Positions 8,645 to 17,930 of a stretch of 64,000 bases of DNA are shown here, piece after piece; positions within the stretch are counted from its first letter, which is position 1, and each line of letters begins with the position of its first letter. The notes under the pieces are model-generated. The model saw nothing but the letters and a program-made list of their open reading frames with translations, ran no database searches and was not told the DNA's origin. This DNA comes from Arenibacter algicola (GTDB lineage Bacteria > Bacteroidota > Bacteroidia > Flavobacteriales > Flavobacteriaceae): NCBI RefSeq assembly GCF_000733925.1, contig NZ_JPOO01000001.1:2108001-2172000 (forward strand), given 5' to 3'. The position numbers and the translations under genes are program-made.

Positions 8645-9994
8645 ATGAAACAGTATTTAAGATTATTCGCATTATTTACAATGGTCATATCATGTAATGG
8701 AAAAAGGGAAGAGCCTATAATTATTACTTCCCAGGATCTCCATAGGTCTATCCATAAGGTCACGGAAGTTATGATCCATGATATTTTTTCACCCCCAGTG
8801 GCCAGTAGAATTTTTGCTTATCCCAATATAGCGGCATATGAAATTGTGGCCCTTAACAATAGTGATTACAAATCGTTGGTAGGGCAGGTTACAGATTTGA
8901 CCCCTATTCCTGTTCCAGTGGAGGATAAGCCTATCAATTATCAAATGGCGGCCCTAATTGCGCATATGGAATTAAGTAAGCGTTTAATTTTTTCCGAGGA
9001 TAAAATTGAGGTACATCGCGATAGTTTATATGCCAATTGGCAGGAAAAAAACTTGACCATCTTTAAGAACTCTGAGGAATATGGTCTGGCCGTGGCAAAA
9101 CATATAGGGGATTGGTTGGACAAGGACAATTACAAGCAGACTAGGACTATGCCCAAGTTTACCATTAACACGGACGATGATTCGCGTTGGCAACCCACCC
9201 CACCGGCTTATATGGACGGTATAGAGCCTCATTGGAGTAAAATAAGGCCGTTTGTTATTGACTCGGCAAATCAATTTGTACCAGCACCACCACCGGCATT
9301 TTCTATGGATAAAGGGTCCGACTTTTACAGGGAAGTAAAAGAGGTGTACGATATTAGTAAAGAGATTACTGCCAAAGGGGATAGTTCGGAAGAGATAGCT
9401 ATTGCAAAATTCTGGGATTGTAACCCCTATGTCTCCGTAACCAGGGGGCATTTAATGTTCGCAACAAAGAAGATTACACCAGGGGCCCATTGGATTGGGA
9501 TTACCAAAATTGCCTGCGAAAAAACAAACTCGGATTTTGATAAAACCGTATTTGCCTATACCAAAACCTCAATGGCAATAGCCGATGCCTTTATAAGTTG
9601 TTGGGACGAAAAATACCGCTCTAATTTAATACGTCCGGAAACTGTAATAAATCAGTATATAGATGAAAACTGGGCACCTGTGCTTCAAACGCCACCATTC
9701 CCTGAGTACACCAGCGGACACTCCGTGGTTTCTGGTGCGGCAGCTACGGCCTTGACCAGTATTTTTGGGGATAATTTTGCATTTGATGACGATACCGAAA
9801 TACCTTATGGTCTACCTATAAGAAGTTTCACCTCTTTTAATCAGGCTGCAGATGAAGCTGCCATTAGTAGAATGTACGGGGGCATACATTATAGGGCAGC
9901 AGTGGAAGTTGGGGTGGGACAGGGCAGGAGTTTGGGCAAATTTATTGTGGTTAAACTGGAAATGAACGGGAATCAGGAATTGGTGTCCAAATAG
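8645..9994 (+). CDS. Vanadium-haloperoxidase / PAP2-superfamily lipoprotein
   Basis: 449 residues with a lipoprotein signal (Cys17). The C-terminal half carries the acid-phosphatase/haloperoxidase signature: RSNLIRP for the first motif, PEYTSGHS for the second, and SRMYGGIHYR for the third. The Asp often found four residues after the third-motif His is replaced here, as in several haloperoxidase-like relatives. Family members act as vanadate haloperoxidases or phosphatases outside the cytoplasm, and the substrate cannot be read from sequence. No catalytic link to arabinose is obvious, although it sits between two AraR-type promoters. A long leader precedes it and about 800 nt without genes follow. 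Confidence 0.75.
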   Translation: MKQYLRLFALFTMVISCNGKREEPIIITSQDLHRSIHKVTEVMIHDIFSPPVASRIFAYPNIAAYEIVALNNSDYKSLVGQVTDLTPIPVPVEDKPINYQMAALIAHMELSKRLIFSEDKIEVHRDSLYANWQEKNLTIFKNSEEYGLAVAKHIGDWLDKDNYKQTRTMPKFTINTDDDSRWQPTPPAYMDGIEPHWSKIRPFVIDSANQFVPAPPPAFSMDKGSDFYREVKEVYDISKEITAKGDSSEEIAIAKFWDCNPYVSVTRGHLMFATKKITPGAHWIGITKIACEKTNSDFDKTVFAYTKTSMAIADAFISCWDEKYRSNLIRPETVINQYIDENWAPVLQTPPFPEYTSGHSVVSGAAATALTSIFGDNFAFDDDTEIPYGLPIRSFTSFNQAADEAAISRMYGGIHYRAAVEVGVGQGRSLGKFIVVKLEMNGNQELVSK

Positions 9995-10678
9995 TACAAT
10001 GAATTGGCAGTGACCATACTTTGCCCAATTTTTTTTAATATACTGAGCAGTACAGTCTAAATGCCTTGTAATTAACACCTTGGTTCCGGCCAATCTTCTG
10101 CCATTGGTTCAATAGCGTTCGGTTCTACCCATTAAGGGAAAGGGTGGAGCGAACTGCGGTCTTGCGTGTTTTATATCAAGGCATGTAAATATATTGGGAG
10201 GTGGCAAGGGCAATTGAGTGTCCTATATATGACGTAGGTACCTGATATTTATATTATTCCATAAATGGGCAGCTAGCTTTTCAATAAAAGTTTTTCGGTC
10301 CCTGGCACTAAGTACGAACAGATTGCTATCATATCATTGATTTTGACGGCATTTTCAGGGCGCCTCAAGGCTTCTTTATGAACAGGTGTCTCTTGATCCA
10401 AACGAAAAAAGTCTCTACTATTAATTTAATATTTTAAAGTTTCGCAATTTCAAAAGAGTTCGCTTCAATGTTGTTGGTCAGGAGTAGAAATATCATATCG
10501 ATTTCTTAGACGTGATTCAAGAGCAATGGGTTAATTTTAAATATGGTTATCACTATAACTGTTCGATTTCAGCATGCAATAGCTTACAATATATGGTAAA
10601 GTAATCGATTTACATGTTGCTTTACATCAACAGGATCGACCATTTTGTGAATTAACTTTACAAAAAATAATAGGCACT

Positions 10679-10790
10679 AAATAGGTGTTTTTCGAGGTTT
10701 TTTCAGATTTATCCCACTTACAGTTAAGCGAGTCGTTTAATTTAATAAATATAAGTGTGTAAATAACATTTATAAATGCTACATTTGTCA
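10679..10790 (+). repeat. Duplicated promoter region, copy 2 (partner 8108-8215)
   Basis: Contains AAATAGGT (from 10679), TTTTCAGATTTA (10700-10711), the operator and the -7 element, in the same order as the copy at 8108-8215. This copy directly precedes araB and is presumably the functional original. Confidence 0.5.
10751..10787 (+). promoter_or_regulatory. AraR-type operator and promoter of the araBDA operon
   Basis: ATAAGTGT (10751-10758), N7, ACATTTAT (10766-10773), 6 nt, TACATTTG (10780-10787). The -7 element is a perfect TAnnTTTG. Transcription should begin a few nt later, leaving a leader of only about 15-20 nt before the araB ATG. The operator covers the expected -33 region, fitting repression by occlusion. 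Confidence 0.75.
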
Positions 10791-10810
10791 AATAACCAAA
10801 TAATTGCTGT

Positions 10811-12475
10811 ATGAAAAGTTATGTGATTGGGCTGGATTATGGTTCGGACTCTGTAAGGGCAATTTTAATTGACACAACAACAGGAAAGGAATTGGCTTCT
10901 AGTGTTGATTATTATACGAGATGGAGAACAAATAAATATTGCAATGAATCCATTAACCAATTTCGGCAACATCCTTTAGATCATATTGAAGGTCTTGAAG
11001 TTACTATTAAGGAAGTCGTTAAAAAGGGAAATGTAAGCCCATTGGAAATAAAAGGTATTTGTATTGATACAACAGGTTCTTCACCTGTTCCGGTTACTGA
11101 AAATGGGACACCTTTAGCCTTGGTTGAAGGTTTTAAAGAGAACCCCAATGCCATGATGGTTCTATGGAAAGATCATACGGCCATTAATGAAGCCAACGAA
11201 ATTAATAGGTTGGCAGCTAATTGGGGCGGAGTTAATTTTACTAAATATGAAGGTGGTATCTATTCATCGGAATGGTTTTGGGCCAAAATATTACATATCA
11301 TAAGGATAGATGAAGCTGTTGGGAATGCCGCCTATACCTGGATGGAACACTGTGATTTAATGACCTATTTGTTAATTGAGGATAAGGATTTAAAAACATT
11401 TAAACGAAGTCGTTGTGCCGCAGGCCACAAGGCTATGTGGCATGAGGATTGGAATGGGTTGCCTTCTGAAGACTTCCTGCATCTATTAGATCCATATCTT
11501 TCCCAACTTAGAGGAAGGCTTTATGATGAAACCTATACATCCGATCATGTTGCAGGTAACTTGAACAAAGAATGGGCAAAAAAGCTGGGCTTATCGACGG
11601 ATACCATAATTTCCGTTGGCACCTTTGATGCACATGCAGGTGCAGTAGGAGCAAAAATAGATCAAAACACCTTAGTACGTGTTATGGGAACTTCCACCTG
11701 TGATATTTTGGTTTCTCCAAAAGAAATTATTGGAAGTAGAACCGTAAGAGGTATATGTGGTCAAGTTGATGGTTCTGTCATTCCTGGATCCATTGGACTG
11801 GAAGCTGGACAATCGGCCTTCGGGGATGTATTGGCTTGGTTTAAAGATGTTTTGTATTGGCCAATTGATAATTTGGTGTTGTCCTCCGATATCCTTACCG
11901 AAGATCAAAAAAATAAATTAAAAGAGGAAATAGACTTTGGCTTTATCCGTGTATTAAGTGATCAAGCCTCTCAAATTCCCATTTCAGAAAGTATCCCTAC
12001 CGCTTTGGATTGGATCAACGGACGACGAACACCTGATGCAAATCAGGAGTTGAAAGCGGCCATGTCCAATTTATCCTTGGGAACAAAAGCACCACATATT
12101 TTTAAAGCCTTGATAAATGCGATTTGCTTTGGTTCCAAGAAAATTGTGGCTCGTTTTGAGGAAGAAGGTGTAAGAATAGACAGTGTAATAGGCATAGGCG
12201 GGGTGGCCAGAAAATCACCTTTTATTATGCAAACCTTGGCAAATGTTTTAAACAAAACTATAAAAGTGGCAGAATCCGATCAGGCACCGGCATTGGGAGC
12301 TGCTATTTATGCAGCAGTGGCTGCAGGTATCTATCCAACCGTCATTGAAGCAGCTAAACATATGGGAAGTGATTTTGAAGCAGAATATTTCCCTGAGCCG
12401 CATAAACTTGCGGACTATAATCTTTTAATGGATTCTTATTCGGAATTAAGTGAGTTCATCGAATCTGTTACTTAA
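10811..12475 (+). CDS. araB: L-ribulokinase
   Basis: 554 residues, the usual length for ribulokinase in the FGGY sugar-kinase family. It phosphorylates L-ribulose to L-ribulose 5-phosphate with ATP. The first phosphate-binding loop reads GLDYGSDSVRAILID near the N terminus. The central GTFDAHAGAVGA and MGTSTCDI segments and the C-terminal GIGGVARKSPF adenosine-binding loop are all intact. It is the first gene of an operon with araD and araA (11 and 21 nt gaps) behind an AraR-type operator. The long form and the araD-araA neighbours distinguish it from xylulokinase and glycerol kinase. Confidence 0.95.
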   Translation: MKSYVIGLDYGSDSVRAILIDTTTGKELASSVDYYTRWRTNKYCNESINQFRQHPLDHIEGLEVTIKEVVKKGNVSPLEIKGICIDTTGSSPVPVTENGTPLALVEGFKENPNAMMVLWKDHTAINEANEINRLAANWGGVNFTKYEGGIYSSEWFWAKILHIIRIDEAVGNAAYTWMEHCDLMTYLLIEDKDLKTFKRSRCAAGHKAMWHEDWNGLPSEDFLHLLDPYLSQLRGRLYDETYTSDHVAGNLNKEWAKKLGLSTDTIISVGTFDAHAGAVGAKIDQNTLVRVMGTSTCDILVSPKEIIGSRTVRGICGQVDGSVIPGSIGLEAGQSAFGDVLAWFKDVLYWPIDNLVLSSDILTEDQKNKLKEEIDFGFIRVLSDQASQIPISESIPTALDWINGRRTPDANQELKAAMSNLSLGTKAPHIFKALINAICFGSKKIVARFEEEGVRIDSVIGIGGVARKSPFIMQTLANVLNKTIKVAESDQAPALGAAIYAAVAAGIYPTVIEAAKHMGSDFEAEYFPEPHKLADYNLLMDSYSELSEFIESVT

Positions 12476-12486
12476 ATTAAGAAATC

Positions 12487-13188
12487 ATGAAATCAAAATT
12501 TAAACTTTTAAAACAGGAATGCTACGAAGCCAATATGCATCTGAATGAATTAAATTTAGTTGTTTATACTTTTGGAAATGTAAGTGCCGTTGATAGGGAG
12601 AATGGTGTTTTTGCAATTAAACCAAGTGGGATTGCCTATGAGGCTTTAAAACCAGAGGACATAGTAATCGTTGATTTTGAAAACAATATAGTTGAAGGAA
12701 GTATGCGTCCTTCTTCGGATACAAAAACACATGCTTATCTTTATAAAAATTGGGAGGATGTAGGAGGAATTGCCCATACTCATGCGACTTACTCGGTCGC
12801 TTGGGCCCAATCCCAATTGGATATTCCAATTTTTGGAACTACACATGCCGATCATTTAACTGCGGATATTCCCTGTGCACAGCCTATGCGCGATGATCTT
12901 ATAGAAGGTAATTATGAGCACAATACAGGCGTTCAAATTATTGATTGTTTCAAAGAAAAAAAACTTTCGTATAGGGAAGTAGAAATGATATTAATCGGTA
13001 ATCACGGTCCATTTGCTTGGGGAAAAAGTGCAGCTAAAGCAGTTTACAATAGCAAAGTTTTGGAGGTAATTGCAGAAATGGCGTATTTAACACTGCAGAT
13101 AAATCCAAAAGCCCCCAGATTAAAGGACTCATTGATAAAGAAACATTACGATCGTAAACATGGTGCCAACTCTTACTACGGTCAATAA
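12487..13188 (+). CDS. araD: L-ribulose-5-phosphate 4-epimerase
   Basis: 233 residues of the class II aldolase/epimerase family. It converts L-ribulose 5-phosphate to D-xylulose 5-phosphate in the cytosol. Zn-binding histidines appear in GIAHTHATYS (about residues 95-97) and in GNHGPFAWG (about residue 171). The substrate loops NVSAVDRENG and KPSGIAYE are present. The length fits AraD (about 230). It sits 11 nt after araB and 21 nt before araA, so it is co-transcribed. A fuculose-phosphate aldolase is the main alternative and is made unlikely by the neighbours. Confidence 0.95.
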   Translation: MKSKFKLLKQECYEANMHLNELNLVVYTFGNVSAVDRENGVFAIKPSGIAYEALKPEDIVIVDFENNIVEGSMRPSSDTKTHAYLYKNWEDVGGIAHTHATYSVAWAQSQLDIPIFGTTHADHLTADIPCAQPMRDDLIEGNYEHNTGVQIIDCFKEKKLSYREVEMILIGNHGPFAWGKSAAKAVYNSKVLEVIAEMAYLTLQINPKAPRLKDSLIKKHYDRKHGANSYYGQ

Positions 13189-13209
13189 ACAATAACATAA
13201 ATATTTGAA

Positions 13210-14706
13210 ATGATAGATATTTCTAAAAAGGAAGTTTGGTTTATAACAGGAAGTCAGGATTTATATGGACCAGAAACATTAATGCAGGTTGCTGACAACT
13301 CCACTAAAATAGCCAGTGTATTAAATGATTCTGTATTAATTCCTGTCAATATCATCTACAAACCAACTGTAAAGTCATCAGATGAAATATATGAGACTTT
13401 GACGGCTGCAAATCAAGAAAAGAATTGTATTGGTATAATTACATGGATGCATACCTTTTCTCCGGCAAAAATGTGGATAAGGGGGTTGACCGCACTTCAA
13501 AAACCATTATTACATCTGCATACGCAATTTAATAGGGATATTCCGTGGGATACTATGGATATGGATTTTATGAACCTAAATCAGGCGGCACATGGTGACC
13601 GGGAATTTGGATTTATGGTCAGTCGCTTACGGAAAAACAGAAAAGTAGTTGTTGGCCATTGGTCAACAGACCGTGTTCAAAAGAAAATTGGGGATTGGAC
13701 GCGTGTTGCAGCCGGGTGGGATGATTGGCAAGGAGCCAAATTTGCAAGGTTTGGAGACAATATGCGTTTTGTTGCCGTAACCGATGGTGATAAAGTGGAG
13801 GCAGAAACCAAGTTTGGGTTTTCTGTAAATACGTATGCGGTTGGAGATTTGGTGCAGATTATTAATTCTATTTCAAATGATGCCATAAACCAACTTGTTA
13901 AGGAATATGAGGTGTCCTATACCATGATGGATTCACTTCTTGAAGGAGGCGAAAACAGACAATCTTTAATTGAAGCAGCGCGAATAGAATTGGGGCTTGA
14001 AAAATTCTTGGTGGATGGCAATTTCAAGGGTTTCAGTGATACTTTCGAAGACCTGCACGGAATGAAACAGTTACCTGGAATAGCCGTACAACGCTTAATG
14101 CAAAAGGGTTATGGATTTGCAGGGGAAGGGGATTGGAAAACTGCCGCATTAACCCGTGCCATGAAAGTTATGGGGTCTGGTTTGGAAGGAGGAAATGCTT
14201 TTATGGAAGATTATACATATCACTTAGATCCAGTAGCTCCTAGAGTTTTAGGGTCACATATGTTGGAGGTTGATCCAGTTTTGGCAGCCAATAAACCGTC
14301 TTGTGAAATACACCCTTTAGGAATTGGAGGTAAAGAAGATCCTGTGCGCTTAGTTTTTAACGGTAGGGCCGGGGATTCGCTCGTGGCAGCCTTAATGGAC
14401 TTTGGAAACCGATTCAGGTTATTAATCAATAAAACGGTCGGTGAAGAAATTCTGGAGGATTTACCAAATTTACCTGTGGCCAGAGTCATGTGGAAACCTT
14501 TACCGGATTTCGAAACTGCCTGTACGGCATGGATATTAGGTGGAGGTGCGCATCATACCTGCTACAGTGAAAATATTACGGTAGAGCAAATGGAAGATTT
14601 TGCCGAGATGGCCAATATAGAATCATTGGTAATTGACGAAGATACCACTATAAGAGACTTCAAAAGTACCATCAAAGCCAATGAAGCTTATTATATGTTT
14701 AAATAG
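13210..14706 (+). CDS. araA: L-arabinose isomerase
   Basis: 498 residues, full family length. It converts L-arabinose to L-ribulose using Mn2+. The diagnostic N-terminal VWFITGSQDLYGPETL, the WMHTFSPAKMWI segment, and the metal and catalytic Glu/His residues in the GEGDWKTAALTRAMK and LGSHMLEV blocks are visible. It is the third gene of the araBDA operon. With AraB and AraD it completes conversion of L-arabinose to xylulose 5-phosphate, which the transaldolase at 6240-6896 can help feed into central metabolism. No defects are seen. Confidence 0.96.
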   Translation: MIDISKKEVWFITGSQDLYGPETLMQVADNSTKIASVLNDSVLIPVNIIYKPTVKSSDEIYETLTAANQEKNCIGIITWMHTFSPAKMWIRGLTALQKPLLHLHTQFNRDIPWDTMDMDFMNLNQAAHGDREFGFMVSRLRKNRKVVVGHWSTDRVQKKIGDWTRVAAGWDDWQGAKFARFGDNMRFVAVTDGDKVEAETKFGFSVNTYAVGDLVQIINSISNDAINQLVKEYEVSYTMMDSLLEGGENRQSLIEAARIELGLEKFLVDGNFKGFSDTFEDLHGMKQLPGIAVQRLMQKGYGFAGEGDWKTAALTRAMKVMGSGLEGGNAFMEDYTYHLDPVAPRVLGSHMLEVDPVLAANKPSCEIHPLGIGGKEDPVRLVFNGRAGDSLVAALMDFGNRFRLLINKTVGEEILEDLPNLPVARVMWKPLPDFETACTAWILGGGAHHTCYSENITVEQMEDFAEMANIESLVIDEDTTIRDFKSTIKANEAYYMFK

Positions 14707-14736
14707 CCTTAACTCTTCTGACTAAAATTAATTAAT

Positions 14737-15921
14737 ATGAGAATATATAAAGGTTCCTTTTTTAATGTTTTGCTGGTAGCCCTAGTGGGCTTAAATATTC
14801 AGTGTAAAAACGGAAAACAAAATAAATCCATCGAAAACATGAGCGTTAGCCCCAAAGTAAAATTGACTATGATCAAATCGGATTACGGAACAATGCCCGA
14901 TGGCACTAAGGTTGAGATGTATAATCTAAAAAATGTAAAAGGTGTTGAAATGGATGTAATTACCTACGGAGGTAGAATTACTTCATTAAAAGTTCCAAAC
15001 AAAAATGGTGAGTTCGAAAATGTGGTTTTAGGCTTTGACAATTTGGAGGATTACCTAAAGGAGAATCCTTTTTTTGGTGCCCTGATAGGACGTTATGGTA
15101 ACCGCATCGCTAAAGGTAAATTCTCATTGAATAATAAGGAATATACCTTAGCTACCAATGACGGTCCCAATCATTTGCACGGTGGTGTCAATGGTTTTGA
15201 TCGGGTTGTATGGACGGCTCAACCCATTGAAAGAGAGGATAGTGTGACCTTAAAATTAACCTATGTAAGCAGGGATGGAGAAGAAGGTTATCCCGGTAAT
15301 TTAGAGGTTACAGTACTTTATACGCTTACAAATGATAATAATGTGGAGGTCACGTATGAGGCTACTACCGATAAAACAACGATAGTAAATTTGACCCAAC
15401 ATGCTTATTTCAACTTAACAGGGGATTTTAACAAGGATATTCTAGGTCATGATATTGTAATAAATGCGGATGCATATTTGCCAGTGGATGCCACTTTAAT
15501 TCCTATGGGTGAAATTAAAAAGGTAGAGGGTACACCATTTGATTTTAGAAAACCAAAAGCAATAGGAAAGGAAATTGGAACTAACAATGAACAGTTGATT
15601 TTAGGCAAGGGATACGACCATTGTTGGGTTTTAAATGGGGAAGACGATACCATGCGTCTAGTTGCTTCTGCTTATGATAATGGCAGTGGCCGCATGATGG
15701 AAGTATTTTCGGATGAGCCAGGAATTCAATTTTATACAGGAAACTTTTTGGATGGCACCTTACCCGCGCCAAGTGGAGGGACTTTTGCCCATAGAACGGG
15801 TTTTTGCCTAGAGACGCAGCATTTTCCAGATACGCCCAATCAAAAAGACTTCCCAACGGTTGTTTTGAACCCAGGTGAAAAATATACATCAAAAACCACA
15901 TTTGTATTTTCAGTAAAATAG
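14737..15921 (+). CDS. galM: Aldose 1-epimerase, lipoprotein form
   Basis: 394 residues: a lipoprotein signal with Cys23, then a GalM-type beta-sandwich. Motifs are FFGALIGRYGNRIAKGKF, NHLHGGVNGFDRVVW (catalytic His), NLTQHAYFNL (second His), and GIQFYTGNFLDG with the catalytic Glu region near FCLETQHFPD. The enzyme interconverts alpha and beta anomers. The signal suggests it works in the periplasm, presenting the anomer favoured by the adjacent symporter. It lies 30 nt after araA and 59 nt before the symporter, in the same operon. Confidence 0.9.
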   Translation: MRIYKGSFFNVLLVALVGLNIQCKNGKQNKSIENMSVSPKVKLTMIKSDYGTMPDGTKVEMYNLKNVKGVEMDVITYGGRITSLKVPNKNGEFENVVLGFDNLEDYLKENPFFGALIGRYGNRIAKGKFSLNNKEYTLATNDGPNHLHGGVNGFDRVVWTAQPIEREDSVTLKLTYVSRDGEEGYPGNLEVTVLYTLTNDNNVEVTYEATTDKTTIVNLTQHAYFNLTGDFNKDILGHDIVINADAYLPVDATLIPMGEIKKVEGTPFDFRKPKAIGKEIGTNNEQLILGKGYDHCWVLNGEDDTMRLVASAYDNGSGRMMEVFSDEPGIQFYTGNFLDGTLPAPSGGTFAHRTGFCLETQHFPDTPNQKDFPTVVLNPGEKYTSKTTFVFSVK

Positions 15922-15980
15922 GAACCATTAGGTTACTATTGGAGTACATTTTTAAGCCAACTAATTATACATATTGAATT

Positions 15981-17546
15981 ATGGGATTAATTTCTTTTGC
16001 CGCTTTTACATTATTGGTTGCTGTCATAGCTTGGTGGTCTACTAGAAAGACCAATGAAAAGTCTTCAGATGGTTATTTTTTGGGAGGAAGAAGTTTGACT
16101 GGTCCGGTTATAGCAGGTTCATTGTTGCTTACCAACCTGTCCACTGAACAAATTGTAGGAATGAACGGGGTGTCCTTTAGAGATGGACTGCCAATTATGG
16201 CCTATGAAGTAGTTGCCGCTGTAGCAATGGTCTTTACAGCCTTTGTATTATTGCCTAAATATCTAAAAGGAGGTATTACCACCATTCCTCAATTTTTGGA
16301 AAAAAGATATGGTAAATCTACCAAGACCATAGTTTCTATGCTGTTCCTTTTGGGGTATGCCATTTCTATGCTTCCTACTGTTCTATACTCAGGAGCTTTG
16401 GCCATTAATTCTATGTTCGATATTCCTGAGATGATTGGATTGAACCCAGAGCCGGCACTTTGGGTAACGGTTTGGTCAATTGGCATAATTGGTAGTATCT
16501 ATGCTATTTTTGGAGGTCTAAAAGCAGTGGCCGTATCTGATACTGTTAATGCAGTAGGTTTGATTATTGGGGGGTCTCTAATTCCCATTTTTGGTTTGAT
16601 GAAGATAGGTGATGGCAATGTATTTTCAGGTTTAAAAATATTGACCACAGCACTTCCTGAGAAATTTGATATTATTGGAGGACCAGATTCCGACGTACCA
16701 TTTTGGACACTTTTTACTGGGATGATTATAGTTAACTTTTACTATTGGGGAACGAATCAAGCGATTATTCAAAGAGCACTTGGTGCTAAAAATTTAAAAG
16801 AAGGGCAAATAGGCCTTCTATTGGCGGCATTTATTAAAATGTTGGGCCCCTTTATAGTGGTGCTGCCCGGTATAATAGCGTTTTATCTTTTCAATGGTGA
16901 TCTGGCCAATGCAGATGAAGCATATCCTATGGTTGTAAAGGCTGTGCTCCCGTTGGCATTTATAGGATTTTTTGCGGCTGTACTTTTTGGAGCCATTTTG
17001 AGTTCTTTTAATAGCGCCTTAAATAGTTCGGTGACTTTATTTGGTCTTGATTTTTATAAAGAATATATAAATAAGGACGCCTCAGAGAAACAGGTAGTAA
17101 AGGCAGGTAAAATATTTGGTATTATCTTGGCTCTATTTTCGATGGGAATTGCACCGTTGCTTTATGGTGTTCAAGGTGGGATATTTACATACCTGCAAGA
17201 ATTGAACGGTACACATAGCGTCCCCATTTTGGCAATTATTATTGTTGGGATTTTTTCTAAGCGTGTGTCTGGAAAAGCTGCAAACATCTCTATTTTGTTT
17301 AGTGTTGTTACATACTTGGTTACACTGTATGTCATTAAACCCAATATCAGTTTCTTACACCTTATGGGCATATTGTTCGTATTAACTATAATAATCATGT
17401 TTGTTGTTAGCCAATTTGCTCCTAGGGAAACAGACTACACCCAAGAATATACGAGGCAGGTTGATATTAAACCTTGGAAATATTTAAAGCCGGTTGGGTA
17501 TACTATTTTGGCTGCGGTAATTGGGATTTATGTTTATTTATCCTAG
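15981..17546 (+). CDS. Sodium:solute symporter (SSS family), probable L-arabinose importer
   Basis: 521 residues with about 13-14 hydrophobic segments, typical of the SSS/SglT group. An N-terminal GYFLGGRSLTGPVIAGSLLLTNLSTEQIVG region, WVTVWSIGIIGSIYAIFGGLKAVAVSD, and a late GAILSSFNSALNSSVTLF block that forms part of the Na+ site in the family are visible. It sits in the inner membrane and couples Na+ entry to sugar uptake. Its place after araBDA and the epimerase makes L-arabinose the likely substrate, though this is inference. It is the last gene of the operon; no clear terminator follows. Confidence 0.88.
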   Translation: MGLISFAAFTLLVAVIAWWSTRKTNEKSSDGYFLGGRSLTGPVIAGSLLLTNLSTEQIVGMNGVSFRDGLPIMAYEVVAAVAMVFTAFVLLPKYLKGGITTIPQFLEKRYGKSTKTIVSMLFLLGYAISMLPTVLYSGALAINSMFDIPEMIGLNPEPALWVTVWSIGIIGSIYAIFGGLKAVAVSDTVNAVGLIIGGSLIPIFGLMKIGDGNVFSGLKILTTALPEKFDIIGGPDSDVPFWTLFTGMIIVNFYYWGTNQAIIQRALGAKNLKEGQIGLLLAAFIKMLGPFIVVLPGIIAFYLFNGDLANADEAYPMVVKAVLPLAFIGFFAAVLFGAILSSFNSALNSSVTLFGLDFYKEYINKDASEKQVVKAGKIFGIILALFSMGIAPLLYGVQGGIFTYLQELNGTHSVPILAIIIVGIFSKRVSGKAANISILFSVVTYLVTLYVIKPNISFLHLMGILFVLTIIIMFVVSQFAPRETDYTQEYTRQVDIKPWKYLKPVGYTILAAVIGIYVYLS

Positions 17547-17930
17547 TATATGCTTTTTTCAAGTTTATGTGATGACATTATGGATTGAAGTGTGATAGCG
17601 CTTCTCTTATTTACTTAACTCACAACAGCGAGTTACGTTTAAAACTGTGGAGGATTCAACAGATGTAGGTAAGCGAGGTATTTAATGCAAAATACTGTTT
17701 GCTGCATTTATTCGGTATACTAGATATATTTTTATAGGAAATAGGCATCTTTTCAGTAATTATTCAATTCTTGGCTACTAGAAGTTGGAGGTGGTAAATT
17801 TAATTTCATCCTGAAATTATTTATAAGTGTTAAAACTACACGTTTATTCTGAATATGCTTGGTGATGTCGATTTTATTTTATTTATTTGCTGGTGTTGTA
17901 ATTACACTTGTAAAAACTAAACTAACTGAT
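17547..17930. other. Intergenic region with the susC control site
   Basis: No gene is seen. The stretch ends in the AraR-type operator and -7 element at 17823-17861. The rest shows no terminator or other structure I can support. Confidence 0.55.
17823..17861 (+). promoter_or_regulatory. AraR-type operator and promoter of the susCD pair
   Basis: ATAAGTGT (17823-17830), 7-nt spacer, then ACACGTTTAT (17838-17847), a right half lengthened by two bases relative to ACATTTAT. Six nt later lies TATGCTTG (17854-17861), one mismatch from TAnnTTTG. The 6-nt gap to the -7 element is the same as at the other four sites. Transcription would start after 17861, which rules out the TTG at 17859 as susC start. 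Confidence 0.6.

Larger units (their letters stand above)
9995..10810. other. Non-coding region with possible gene remnant, upstream of araB
   Basis: No intact gene. On the minus strand, roughly 10416 down to 10270, about 48 codons stay open with a protein-like mix (RDFFRLDQETPVHKEAL ... INDMIAICSYLVPGTEKLL); I do not recognise the family. It could be the remnant of a decayed gene or transposase. The right end holds the araB operator/promoter (10751-10787). Confidence 0.4.
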
